Below, in pieces: positions 1 through 7,142 of a DNA stretch of 13,484 nt. The position numbers and the translations under genes were made by a program. The stretch covers positions 1 to 13,484 of the forward strand of contig JACDGC010000040.1 in assembly GCA_013815535.1 (NCBI GenBank). The letters are read 5' to 3'. Source of the stretch: Ktedonobacterales bacterium. Its GTDB lineage: Bacteria; Chloroflexota; Ktedonobacteria; Ktedonobacterales; JACDGC01. How positions within the stretch are numbered: position 1 is the first letter of the stretch; every line of letters begins with the position of its first letter. The notes beneath the pieces were generated by a model. That model worked only from the letters and a program-made list of their open reading frames with translations, was not told the origin of the DNA and searched no databases.

Positions 1-1
1 G

Positions 2-496
2 TTTAAAGCAGACGTGAATCATGTGACGGCCAAAGCTCTGGTGGCACCTGCAACGCTCATCGGCCTGGAAGATCTGACGCATATCCGGGACCGCACCCGC
101 CAACGGAGCAAGAAGCGGCGACGCCAAGCCACCAAGTGGGCCTTTGCCGAACTCAAGGGATTCGTGGCTTACAAAGCGGAGTTGGTGGGCAGTCGGGCCA
201 TAACGGTGGATGCCGACTACACCAGCCAGCAGTGTCCGCGCTGTGGGCATCATGCCAAAGCCAATCGCCCTGGCAAGGGGCTGGTGTTTCGGTGTCAGCG
301 GTGCGGGTATGAACTGCACGCGGACTTGGTGGGCGCACGTCAGGTCTGTTTACGAACGCTCGCTCTACGGCAGGACTGGAGAGCGACGGGGCACTTGTCA
401 TCTGCCCCTGATAGGTCGTCCGATGAAGCTAAAGCGACGCGGCTGCGACGCTACGCCGAATTGCGGTGGAGGGCAGACCTAAGCCCCCAGCATTAG
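2..496 (+). CDS. tnpB: TnpB-type transposon nuclease, C-terminal part (5' end outside window)
   Basis: This is the C-terminal 164 codons of a TnpB, the RNA-guided nuclease carried by IS200/IS605 and IS607 elements; the frame is open to the left edge, so the start lies upstream. Visible landmarks are the DVNHVTAK segment that usually precedes the second RuvC motif, the RuvC-II glutamate in GLEDL (codon at 68-70), a zinc ribbon CPRC (233-244) and CQRC (293-304), and a RuvC-III aspartate in ELHADLVGAR (codon at 323-325). The usual D-x-N-A-A pattern after that aspartate reads D-L-V-G-A here, a mild departure. The catalytic residues in this portion are present, so nothing shows it to be dead, but the first RuvC aspartate cannot be seen. 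It ends at a TAG inside a hairpin that probably forms the element's right end. Confidence 0.9.
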   Translation, partial: FKADVNHVTAKALVAPATLIGLEDLTHIRDRTRQRSKKRRRQATKWAFAELKGFVAYKAELVGSRAITVDADYTSQQCPRCGHHAKANRPGKGLVFRCQRCGYELHADLVGARQVCLRTLALRQDWRATGHLSSAPDRSSDEAKATRLRRYAELRWRADLSPQH

Positions 497-504
497 CCGT
501 GGGG
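485..504 (+). ncRNA. Right-end hairpin of the tnpB element, possible end of its omega RNA
   Basis: CCCCAGC (485-491) pairs with GC plus TGGGG (496-504) around an ATTA loop, with C498 and G499 bulged; the tnpB stop codon lies inside it. A C-rich/G-rich hairpin directly over the end of tnpB is typical of IS200/IS605 right ends, and the omega RNA guide scaffold normally overlaps this 3' part of the gene. How far the RNA extends upstream, and the exact transposon boundary, cannot be set from one copy. Confidence 0.4.
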
Positions 505-507
505 TCC

Positions 508-660
508 ATGACAGAGGATCCTGTCACGCTCCCAACCTTGCGTGAGCTAGTGAATGATGTCGCCGCTTTGAAGCACTATGCGCTTGCACTTGAGGACGTA
601 CTCGGAGACTTGTATTCGCGAATCCGCCAATTGGAACAAGGAGAAGAAAACGAAAACTAG
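508..660 (+). CDS. Small coiled-coil-like protein just downstream of tnpB
   Basis: A 50-residue ORF starts with ATG three bases after the tnpB right-end hairpin. I do not recognise a family. The protein is acidic and mostly helix-forming, with leucines spaced as in an amphipathic helix (LRELVNDVAAL, then LALEDVLGDL, then SRIRQLEQ) and a charged tail ending in EENEN. That looks like a short coiled coil or an oligomerisation or adaptor helix. The frame also stays open upstream to an ATG at 466 inside tnpB, but that start would read through the hairpin and I prefer 508. The only ribosome-binding signal is GGGG at 501-504, very close to the start. It may be element cargo, a host gene whose upstream part was replaced, or chance. 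Confidence 0.4.
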   Translation: MTEDPVTLPTLRELVNDVAALKHYALALEDVLGDLYSRIRQLEQGEENEN

Positions 661-1279
661 GGTCACTATAGCGAAAACGAATTGGAAACATGTAGCCTGC
701 CAAAGATGAAGGGAAATCGCAAAGATGGATCTCTATCAACCAGCCTGATTTTTGCCGTATCTCGAAATCGAGGTTTCCCTCCTCCAAGATGGGATAAGCA
801 CTTTGTCGAAGCCGCCCCCCTTAGCCGCATCTTGGGCCTTGACCACCGTCGCGAGATGCAGCGATTGCAGCACATTATGCTGCGCTATCATCCGACTCTT
901 CTCCCACTCCATGAAATCGGGTCATGCCGATGCAGGCCAGTCGTTGGGCCGGTGTGCGCAACGTCACAGTACGAGGAATAACGTGCTCCCTTTCTTTTTT
1001 ACCGGAATTGTTAGCCAAACCTTGCTACAAGCATGTCCAAGACAGGCAAGCGTGTTCGCCGAGCAGGGCTCGTGTGCCGCAAAGATGCGTATGATACGCG
1101 CGCCCTTCCTCCGGTCGGTCCCAGACCCCCAAGCGTCTCCAAGAGAGCGGAGCGTGTGCCGTGGAGCACTCCATCCGTTGAGCTTGTCGCTATTCTGACA
1201 GCGAGGCATTCGTCGTTCTCCCGCTTATGATGATATACTTTCTCAATGAGATCAAGTATCTTCTAGGAAGAAAGGAGCA
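661..1279. other. Intergenic stretch with no recognisable gene
   Basis: I see no gene here. The ORFs present (for example 752-1198 on plus) have the cysteine- and serine-rich, low-complexity look of chance translation and lack domain motifs. A small hairpin, GCAGCA (867-872) with TGCTGC (878-883), is the clearest local structure. The last 60 bases are AT-rich and hold the likely promoter of the acetyltransferase. Confidence 0.5.
1226..1260 (+). promoter_or_regulatory. Probable promoter/operator region of the acetyltransferase
   Basis: An AT-rich patch upstream of the GNAT gene contains TATGAT (1226-1231) and TATACT (1234-1239), both reasonable -10 hexamers, but no convincing -35. Just downstream is a dyad, CTCA-A-TGAG (1242-1250), with an outer ACTT (1237-1240) and AAGT (1254-1257) one base off the same centre. 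It could be a repressor site overlapping the transcription start. Confidence 0.3.
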
Positions 1280-1282
1280 GTG

Positions 1283-1783
1283 ATGACGACGAAAATACGC
1301 CAGGCGACTCCCACGGACATTCCCACCTTGACAACTCTACAACGCGAAGGCTGGGAGCATGATTACGTGGGGGTGATGCCAGTCGGATATGGGGCGGCAT
1401 CCATCGCGCGCTACGGCACCCGTGAGGCACTTAGCCAGCAACTGGCGACCTACCGTTACTACTTCGTCGCAGAAGATGCAGCGGGTCAAGTGGTGGGCGT
1501 CATCTGTGGCGACCACGTGAGTGACCAGGCGGCGGAAATCTGGTGGATTCACACCACCCGCACGGCGCGTGGAAAGGGGGTAGGACGGCAGCTCCTGGAT
1601 CACTTCATCGCCGCACTGCCCCCGGCCATCACCACCTTGTCGGTCACCACCTTCCAGGGCTACTTCCCCACCATCACCTTTTATGAACGGATGGGATTTG
1701 TCGTGGCACGTACCGAGGTCGCTACCTACGACGGCTTCATCGTCAATGACCTCATCTTGCAGCGTGATCTGCGCCAAACCTAG
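1283..1783 (+). CDS. GNAT family N-acetyltransferase
   Basis: The 166-residue protein fits a single GNAT domain, which transfers an acetyl group from acetyl-CoA to an amine. The acetyl-CoA pyrophosphate-binding motif A is visible as RGKGVGRQLL (residues 96-105), and the C-terminal FYERMGF (133-139) is the usual motif B end. The N-terminal IRQATPTDIPTL strand-helix also matches the fold. I chose the ATG at 1283 because GGAG (1274-1277) lies five bases before it; the GTG at 1280 is in frame but too close. The substrate cannot be read from sequence. It converges on the sulfur/PLP operon with overlapping stops, so acetylation of that operon's product (self-protection or tailoring) is possible but only inferred. 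Confidence 0.85.
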   Translation: MTTKIRQATPTDIPTLTTLQREGWEHDYVGVMPVGYGAASIARYGTREALSQQLATYRYYFVAEDAAGQVVGVICGDHVSDQAAEIWWIHTTRTARGKGVGRQLLDHFIAALPPAITTLSVTTFQGYFPTITFYERMGFVVARTEVATYDGFIVNDLILQRDLRQT

Positions 1784-1792
1784 CGGGCTAGG
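1779..1792. terminator. Short palindrome over two convergent stop codons
   Basis: CCTAG-CGGG-CTAGG forms a five-pair hairpin centred just past the GNAT stop and covering the stop of the desulfurase gene on the other strand. The two stops overlap by four bases (1780-1783), so there is no room for a conventional terminator between them. No T-run follows on either strand, so intrinsic termination would be weak. Confidence 0.25.
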
Positions 1793-2973
1793 ATCGTGCA
1801 CAACTCGGCGATGAAGCGCGCGATCTCGTCATAAGTATTGTAGAGGTGCATGCTGACCCGTAGGCTGTCATCCCACTCATGGCCCGGCAGGCAGTGATTG
1901 CCGGTGCGGACGAAGATGCCGCGTTCGCTCATGCAGTCGCCGAGCGTCGTGGCATCGTATCCTGGCACGCGGAAAGCCACGATGCCGCACGCCTCGCGGC
2001 AGGTGATCCACGCCGCACCAGGCAGGAACTCGATGCCAGGGAGCCCCCGTAAAGCATCAATGAGGGTGAAGGTCAGATCGGTCAGATACCCCTTGATCGC
2101 CGCCACCCCAATGCCCTGCACATACGTGATGGCCGCTGCCAGAGAGAGCGCCCCGAGAAGGTTAGGGGTGCCCACCTCCAGCCGCGCGGGCAGGGAGGCA
2201 CCAGGATCGCTCCCATCGCCGCCCACGAAGATGGGGTGCACCTCGTCGTGTTGCCCCGCGCGCACCCAGAGGACGCCAATGCCTGTGTCCGCGAAGAGCT
2301 TGTGACCGGAAAAAGCCAGGAAATCGACCCCGAGATCGCCGACATCCACCGGAATATGGCCGACGCTCTGGCTGGCATCGAGCAGGATGCGTGGTGCCGG
2401 GCCAATGGCGCGGCGAATGCGCCGCACCGCCGTTTCGACGCCAAAGACATTATGCACATGGGTCAGCACCAGCAGGCGGGTCCGCTCATTGACCAGTTCG
2501 CGTGCCTGGTGGACGTTGTAATCGCCCGTGCCCACGCTGTCGAGTTCGTGGAAGATGAGGTGGATGCCCCGTTCCTGCAAGGTCGCTTGCAAACGCCGCC
2601 ACGGCAGCACCGTCGATTTATGATCGTGGCGACCCACGATGATCTCATCGCCATCGCGGAGGTTCGCCATGCCCCAACTGAGCGCCACCAGATTCAACGA
2701 GGCGGTCGCGCCACTGGTAAAGATGACCTCATCCGGGCTGGCTGCGCCCAGGAAAGCCGCGACGGTGGCACGGGCGTCGGCGTACTGCTTCGTCGCGCGC
2801 TCACCCCAGATGTGGCTGCCACGGCCAACGCTGGCACGTCCCGCCGTCACCGTCGCGTGGCAGGCAGTGATGACCGCATGCGGCATCTGGGTGGTTGCGG
2901 CGTTATCGAAGTACATGCAGGTGGAATGGTCACTGATGGCGGGGAAATCCGCGCGCCAGGGATTGGGGGTCAT
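1780..2973 (-). CDS. SufS/CsdA-type cysteine desulfurase (class V aminotransferase fold)
   Basis: This 397-residue PLP enzyme has every hallmark of a group II cysteine desulfurase, which converts cysteine to alanine and leaves a persulfide on its own cysteine. In order: YFDNAATT (21-28), FTSGAT (85-90), the cofactor-stacking histidine in RHDHKS (H118), DASQS (D199, Q202), the Schiff-base lysine in FSGHK (K225), EVGTPN (266-271) and the active-site cysteine in RTGNHCLP (C361). The length is near the SufS norm of about 405. A GAGGAGG Shine-Dalgarno (2979-2985) sits five bases before the ATG, and the start overlaps the preceding methyltransferase stop as ATGA. It is the last gene of the operon. 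No other suf or isc gene lies in the window, so a role as dedicated sulfur donor to the upstream rhodanese fusion is more likely than general Fe-S assembly; that role is inferred. Confidence 0.88.
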   Translation of the reverse strand: MTPNPWRADFPAISDHSTCMYFDNAATTQMPHAVITACHATVTAGRASVGRGSHIWGERATKQYADARATVAAFLGAASPDEVIFTSGATASLNLVALSWGMANLRDGDEIIVGRHDHKSTVLPWRRLQATLQERGIHLIFHELDSVGTGDYNVHQARELVNERTRLLVLTHVHNVFGVETAVRRIRRAIGPAPRILLDASQSVGHIPVDVGDLGVDFLAFSGHKLFADTGIGVLWVRAGQHDEVHPIFVGGDGSDPGASLPARLEVGTPNLLGALSLAAAITYVQGIGVAAIKGYLTDLTFTLIDALRGLPGIEFLPGAAWITCREACGIVAFRVPGYDATTLGDCMSERGIFVRTGNHCLPGHEWDDSLRVSMHLYNTYDEIARFIAELCTILAR

Positions 2974-3695
2974 CGGGGCCTCCTCGCGGTGTAGAACAGA
3001 CAGGTGGCGCGGTTGCCCGCCCCGCTCGTGTGGTCCTGCGCCATGGTGATCGCGTCGAACCCCGCCACCTGTAAGGCGGTGTGCAACTGGGCCGCGTCGG
3101 GATTCACCTGTCCCTCTAACCCCTGGGCGATGAGCTCCTGCACGATGGCATCTGGCTCCGCATAGCGCAGGAGGTCGCCGACCAGCACCCCGCCAGGGCG
3201 CAGCGCCGCATAGCTATGGCGCAGCGCTGTCAGGAACGCGGTGGCATCGGCGACACATTCCACCGCTTCGAGGGAGATGATGGTGTCGTAGGCCGCATCA
3301 GCAAAGGGGCGCAGCATATCAATGACCGTCGGGGGCGCGAGCGCATCCAGCAGCCTCTCCGCGAACGCGGCGGTATGGGGTAGCCCTTCCGCCAGGGTAC
3401 CCAGCCAGGCGAGCGTTGCGCCAAACGCGGCCTCCAGCAGCAGGGGGTCAAGGAGATCGATCTGCTGACGGATCGTCGCAACAAATTGCGGGTTCACATC
3501 CGCGAGGTGCAGGCGGTCGATGTCCGACACGTACCCCAGGGCCCAATAGAGGCCACTCTCGCCGCAGCCGAGGTCCAGCACCGCACCTCCCTGCACATAG
3601 CGGCGCAGATGCTGAAACTTCGCCCGGCGCAAAGGAGTGGGCGGTGCCAAGATATACGCAAAATACGGGTGAGTCAGGGGGAAATCAGCGGACAT
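2970..3695 (-). CDS. SAM-dependent methyltransferase, NNMT/PNMT-like (second of tandem pair)
   Basis: This is a 241-residue class I methyltransferase. The SAM-binding motif I is VLDLGCGESG (about residues 39-48), followed by LYWALGY and an acidic motif II region (LHLADVNP). Post-motif segments include YDTIISLEAVECV and LRPGGVLVGD. It resembles the small-molecule N- or thioether-methyltransferase group (NNMT/PNMT/TEMT) in motif style, and it is clearly a paralogue of the gene upstream: both share DLGCG-x-x-G-x-YWALGY and IAQGLE-x-x-x-NP. I chose the ATG at 3695, which overlaps the upstream stop by 11 bases; the frame continues to an ATG at 3725, but that adds an arginine-rich stretch absent from the paralogue. 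The only Shine-Dalgarno-like GGAGG is about 12 bases away, so translation is probably coupled. The substrate is unknown. Confidence 0.8.
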   Translation of the reverse strand: MSADFPLTHPYFAYILAPPTPLRRAKFQHLRRYVQGGAVLDLGCGESGLYWALGYVSDIDRLHLADVNPQFVATIRQQIDLLDPLLLEAAFGATLAWLGTLAEGLPHTAAFAERLLDALAPPTVIDMLRPFADAAYDTIISLEAVECVADATAFLTALRHSYAALRPGGVLVGDLLRYAEPDAIVQELIAQGLEGQVNPDAAQLHTALQVAGFDAITMAQDHTSGAGNRATCLFYTARRPR

Positions 3696-4383
3696 GGTAG
3701 CACACCGCCTCCGCGTAGTTGCCATTTTCAGGAAAAGTCGCCGTGGTGACGGTGATGTCCGCGAAGCCCGCCGCAGCGAATGCCTCGCGCATTTCTTCGG
3801 GGGAGGGATTGTAGGCGCTCTCTAAGCCCTGCGCGATGAGCGATTGCACGTAGGCATCGCGGTGCCCGAAGCGCAGCCATACCCCCAGGCATGCGCCGTC
3901 GGGCCGCAGCGCCGCGCGCATCCGTTGCGCGATGGCTACTAGGTGAGCGCCGTCGTGGGCGCAACTGATGCCCTCCACCGAGAGGATCGCGTCATACGGT
4001 CCCCCCAGGTCATCCGTCGTGAAGTCGCACGGCAAGGAGCGCATCGGCTTTTCGGCAAAGGCGGCTGCGAGGTCTTGCGCGAGCGCGGCCATAGGCACGC
4101 CACGCTCCGCAGCGAGGAAGGCGAGCGGGAGGGCGAACTGCTCCAGCAGCCATGCAGGGGTGCAGGCATCGATCTGGGCGGCGAGGTCGGCGAGATACGT
4201 TGGGGAGCGGTCGGCGTAAGTGAGGGAAGCGGCACGGGTGATATACCCCAGCGCCCAGTAGTGTCCCACCGGACCGCAGCCGAGATCGAGTACATCTCCG
4301 CCCCCGATAGGCGCGAGAACCTCACGGAAGACATGGCGCTTGTACGCAGTGAACTCGGCGAGATAGGTGAAATAGTCAGGCAT
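3685..4383 (-). CDS. SAM-dependent methyltransferase, NNMT/PNMT-like (first of tandem pair)
   Basis: This 232-residue class I methyltransferase has motif I as VLDLGCGPVG, followed by HYWALGY. LTYADRSPTYL resembles the D-x-S-P motif II of the NNMT/PNMT/TEMT group, enzymes that methylate amines, thioethers and similar small acceptors. Later segments YDAILSVEGI and LRPDGACLGV fit motifs IV and V. The start at 4383 gives MPDYF and has GGAG (4389-4392) five bases upstream; an open frame extends to 4545 but lies over the upstream gene's 3' end and is not coding. It overlaps the cysteine-synthase gene by 8 bases and the second methyltransferase by 11. The paralogues are diverged enough to suggest different acceptors or successive methylations. 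Confidence 0.8.
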   Translation of the reverse strand: MPDYFTYLAEFTAYKRHVFREVLAPIGGGDVLDLGCGPVGHYWALGYITRAASLTYADRSPTYLADLAAQIDACTPAWLLEQFALPLAFLAAERGVPMAALAQDLAAAFAEKPMRSLPCDFTTDDLGGPYDAILSVEGISCAHDGAHLVAIAQRMRAALRPDGACLGVWLRFGHRDAYVQSLIAQGLESAYNPSPEEMREAFAAAGFADITVTTATFPENGNYAEAVCYHVR

Positions 4384-5692
4384 GCGCGCTCCGTTCCAGG
4401 GGCTGCCCCGCCGCCTTCCAGTCGGTGACGCCCCCCCGCAGCGAAACGGCATCATAGCCCTGCGCGCAGAGGAAGGCGGCGAAGCGCCGCGAGATGTCGC
4501 CCAGACGACAGACGAGGACGATGCGCCGCTCTGGCGCGAAGACACGCCCCTCCTCCACCATACGCGTCAAGAACTCGTCGAGGATGTTGATACTGGTGGG
4601 CAGATGGCCAATGCTGTAGGGGAAGTTGCCGCGCATGTCGATAATGAGCGGTTCACCCAGCTGCGTCACCAGGTCCGCGCCGCCGATCTCCGGGGCCTGG
4701 GCGATGGCAGCCGCGGTGAGGGCATGCACACGCGGACGCGCCGTGGCAGCAGGTTGGAAGAGTTCTGGACGGTGGGTCTTGAAGTACGAGAGATACCCTT
4801 CCACACGGTCGCAGGCGATGAAAACAACGTGGTACGGCTGGGTGCAAGTGGCATCGAGTTCGCGCAACTGCCGCAGCGCCGCTGTGTAGGTTGCCCCCGT
4901 CGTGGGGCCGCAGAGCATGCCGCAGCCCCGGAGGAGTGCCAGCACGCCGTCGATGGCATCGTCCGTCGTCGCTTCCAGCACCTGCTGGTAAAAGGATCGG
5001 TCAAAAAAGCCAACCTCCCAGAGTTCATTGGCATTACGCACGCCGGGGATGTGGTGGCCGGGTCCGGCGATGACGCCCCACACCTGCGTCGCAAGGTCGC
5101 GCTCCCGCAGATACTGCCCAATGCCATAGCTCGAGCCGCACGTGCCCAGCGCCCCGATGAAGAGATCGGTGTGGGGCAGGTCCTCGGTGATCTCACGCCC
5201 CGTCGTAGCGTAGTGCGAGCGCCAGTTGGCCGCGTTGAAGTATTGGTCGGTGTAGCAATACTCGTCGGGATGGCTGGCCGCCAGGTTCGCCGCCGCGACG
5301 GTGTAGCTGTTGGGGTCACTGAGATCCGGGCAATCCGAGAGGCCAGGCAACTCCTCAATTTCCGCGCCACACAGTTGCAGCAGCATCCGCATCTCGTTCA
5401 CCTTGATGCGGTTGGTGATGGCCTTGAAGCCCAGGCCATTGACCGCCGCCAGCAGGGCCAGCGCCTTGCCCGTGTTGCCACTGCTGGCTTCGAGCACGGT
5501 CTTCCCAGTTGCGCGGAGGTCAGCGAGGTGCGGAGCCAGCATCCCCATCGCGATGCGGTCCTTGACCGAGCCAAAGGCATTGGCGTATTCCAGCTTGGCA
5601 TACAAACGCACATGGCGCAGCCCATGCACCTGGGGATCGATTTCCAGCAAGGGGGTATTGCCGATGAGATCGGTGATCGCGTGATACAGCAT
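4376..5692 (-). CDS. Cysteine-synthase-like PLP enzyme fused to a C-terminal rhodanese domain
   Basis: The 438-residue protein has two domains. Residues 1 to about 310 are a fold-II PLP enzyme of the cysteine synthase group: IGNTPLLEI (10-18), the Schiff-base lysine in GSVKDR (K44), substrate loop EASSGNTG (68-75), and a phosphate-binding loop GTCGSS (183-188) in place of the more usual GTGGT. Residues about 340-438 are a rhodanese: IDMRGNFPYSIGHLP (351-365), a catalytic loop VCRLGDIS with the persulfide cysteine C395, and LRGGVTDWKAAGQPL (418-432). The loop resembles MOCS3-type sulfur-carrier rhodaneses. GGAGGA lies 4-5 bases upstream (5696-5701 on the plus strand), a strong site after the operon's only gap (31 bases). 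The likely chemistry is beta-replacement on an activated serine, with sulfur delivered from the desulfurase in the same operon. Staphyloferrin SbnA is a related fold-II enzyme, but to my knowledge lacks the rhodanese. Confidence 0.87.
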   Translation of the reverse strand: MLYHAITDLIGNTPLLEIDPQVHGLRHVRLYAKLEYANAFGSVKDRIAMGMLAPHLADLRATGKTVLEASSGNTGKALALLAAVNGLGFKAITNRIKVNEMRMLLQLCGAEIEELPGLSDCPDLSDPNSYTVAAANLAASHPDEYCYTDQYFNAANWRSHYATTGREITEDLPHTDLFIGALGTCGSSYGIGQYLRERDLATQVWGVIAGPGHHIPGVRNANELWEVGFFDRSFYQQVLEATTDDAIDGVLALLRGCGMLCGPTTGATYTAALRQLRELDATCTQPYHVVFIACDRVEGYLSYFKTHRPELFQPAATARPRVHALTAAAIAQAPEIGGADLVTQLGEPLIIDMRGNFPYSIGHLPTSINILDEFLTRMVEEGRVFAPERRIVLVCRLGDISRRFAAFLCAQGYDAVSLRGGVTDWKAAGQPLERSAHA

Positions 5693-5723
5693 GCATCCTC
5701 CGTGAGCGCGCTAGGAACGTCAT

Positions 5724-7142
5724 TCAATCGAGCAAATATCGGTCAGGGTGGATCAGTTGCCAGCCCCCATCGTGGCGTTCAGCAACCAGTTGGGTGCCTG
5801 ATGGATGCTGGATGGGTGTGGCATCCTCGAAGTCGGAGACGTAAGCGGCGGTGTTCGTGAAGCAGAGGACATCCCCTGCTTTGGGGAGCTGGGCAAAGTG
5901 GACCTGGCGCTGCATCAGCAGATCATCTTCACGACACAGATTCCCCAGCAGGTACGCCGCACCTGGCTCCCCCGCCGCGTCATCCTTCGGAATGAGGAAG
6001 GGATCGAGGATTGGCTCGAACATGCCGCGTGACAGGTTGAGGCTGTTGGCATCGAGCAAGATGCCCACCGCGCCATCGGGGAGGCTACGGGTACCGTTGA
6101 CACGTACCAACGAGATGCCCGCGCCCTGCACCAGCGCGAAGCCCGGCTCGATCATGAGCGTGAAGCCATGCTCGGCAATGACCTCAGCCAGCGGTCGCCC
6201 GCGCAGGTCGGCATCGCGCAGCGGTATGGTGAGATAGTCAACGAAGTCAGCGGTCTTGTACCGTTCGGCGAGCCGTTCGCGGCCCTCAATGCGCCCGCGC
6301 GCGCCCAGGCTGAGGCCGTAGGCGGCGTCGGCCCAGGTCGCCGTCGGCACGCCCGTTGCCACGCGCGCTTCCAGGTCCGCGACATAGCGGTCCCAGGCGG
6401 CGGGGTCAGCCAGTTCTGGCCCCCGCAGCCCACCACCGAGGTCAATGATGTCCGGCGCGAACCCGGCGCGGTAGCAATCCTCCATCAGGCTAAGCAGGTC
6501 ATCGAGATAGCCAGCGCGCACATCGGGACGGTGTTCGTAGTGGTGCAGATGCACGCCGCAGAGCGTAATCTGCGGCAGGGTGCGGAGCCGCGCCAGCAGG
6601 TCGGGCAGTTCCGCGCGGAGCAGGCCGAAGCGTGAGACGCGGCGACGTAACTGCCGGTCGCGCACCTGGGGATCGTTGATGCGGACCACCACTCGTGCCC
6701 CTATGCCTGGTAGTTCGGCCAGCAGCGCGGCGATCAGGTCGAGTTCCGTCAGGGAATCGAGGCTAATGAGGCAACCATGGCGCAGGGCCAGCCAGAGGAA
6801 GGCGCGGCTCTTGGGGCCGGTGCAACTGATCTGCGCCCCCGTAAAGCCGTTCGCCAGTCCGGACACGAGTTCGGCGCGCGAGGCAACATCTAATCCCAAC
6901 CCCAAGCTGAGCGCTTGGCGCACAAAGGCCCCCGCTTTGTTGGCCTTGTGGGCATAGGCGATCTGCGCCGTCATGCCCGCCTCAGCAAAGATGGCGCGCA
7001 GGGTCGCGACATAGGACGACATGACCTCCGGCACGAGCAGATGCGTCGGGCCAACTGTCAGGCGGGTGGCAGCCAGCAGCAGGTCGCGCTGCTTCAGCAA
7101 GTCGGCCACCAGGGGATGGAGCGCGGGAGTGAGGGTCGTCAT
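5724..7142 (-). CDS. Fold-III PLP-dependent amino-acid decarboxylase (DAP/ornithine decarboxylase superfamily, Y4yA-like)
   Basis: The 472-residue protein has an N-terminal alanine-racemase-like barrel and a C-terminal beta domain. Landmarks: the Schiff-base lysine in AHKANK (K66), LDVASRAEL (84-92), SRFGL (170-174), GVHLHHY (196-202), the phosphate-binding loop LGGG (235-238), and a C-terminal GNLCREDD (400-407), whose C403 matches the catalytic cysteine of diaminopimelate decarboxylase, then GDVLCF and Y434. The usual E-P-G-R reads EPGF (332-335), so an arginine that normally contacts cofactor or substrate is missing. I associate this length and a cysteine-synthase neighbour with the uncharacterised Y4yA group, from memory only. 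Its start overlaps the ATPase stop as ATGA and lacks a clear Shine-Dalgarno, so translation is probably coupled. Decarboxylation of an unusual amino acid made by the neighbouring cysteine-synthase fusion is the simplest reading. Confidence 0.82.
   Translation of the reverse strand: MTTLTPALHPLVADLLKQRDLLLAATRLTVGPTHLLVPEVMSSYVATLRAIFAEAGMTAQIAYAHKANKAGAFVRQALSLGLGLDVASRAELVSGLANGFTGAQISCTGPKSRAFLWLALRHGCLISLDSLTELDLIAALLAELPGIGARVVVRINDPQVRDRQLRRRVSRFGLLRAELPDLLARLRTLPQITLCGVHLHHYEHRPDVRAGYLDDLLSLMEDCYRAGFAPDIIDLGGGLRGPELADPAAWDRYVADLEARVATGVPTATWADAAYGLSLGARGRIEGRERLAERYKTADFVDYLTIPLRDADLRGRPLAEVIAEHGFTLMIEPGFALVQGAGISLVRVNGTRSLPDGAVGILLDANSLNLSRGMFEPILDPFLIPKDDAAGEPGAAYLLGNLCREDDLLMQRQVHFAQLPKAGDVLCFTNTAAYVSDFEDATPIQHPSGTQLVAERHDGGWQLIHPDRYLLD

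Noticed and set aside
752..1198. 148-codon plus-strand ORF in the gap before the acetyltransferase
   Set aside because: The translation is cysteine- and serine-rich with no motif, no good ribosome-binding site and overlapping alternatives in other frames.
3696..4545. Longer N-termini for the two methyltransferases (starts at 4545 and 3725)
   Set aside because: The extensions are arginine/serine-rich readings over the 3' ends of upstream genes, and neither is shared by the paralogue.
4382..5860. Long plus-strand ORF of 492 codons antisense to the cysteine-synthase fusion
   Set aside because: It lies opposite a gene with full PLP and rhodanese motifs, has no domain motif of its own and is rich in arginine and glycine, as expected of the antisense frame of a GC-rich gene.
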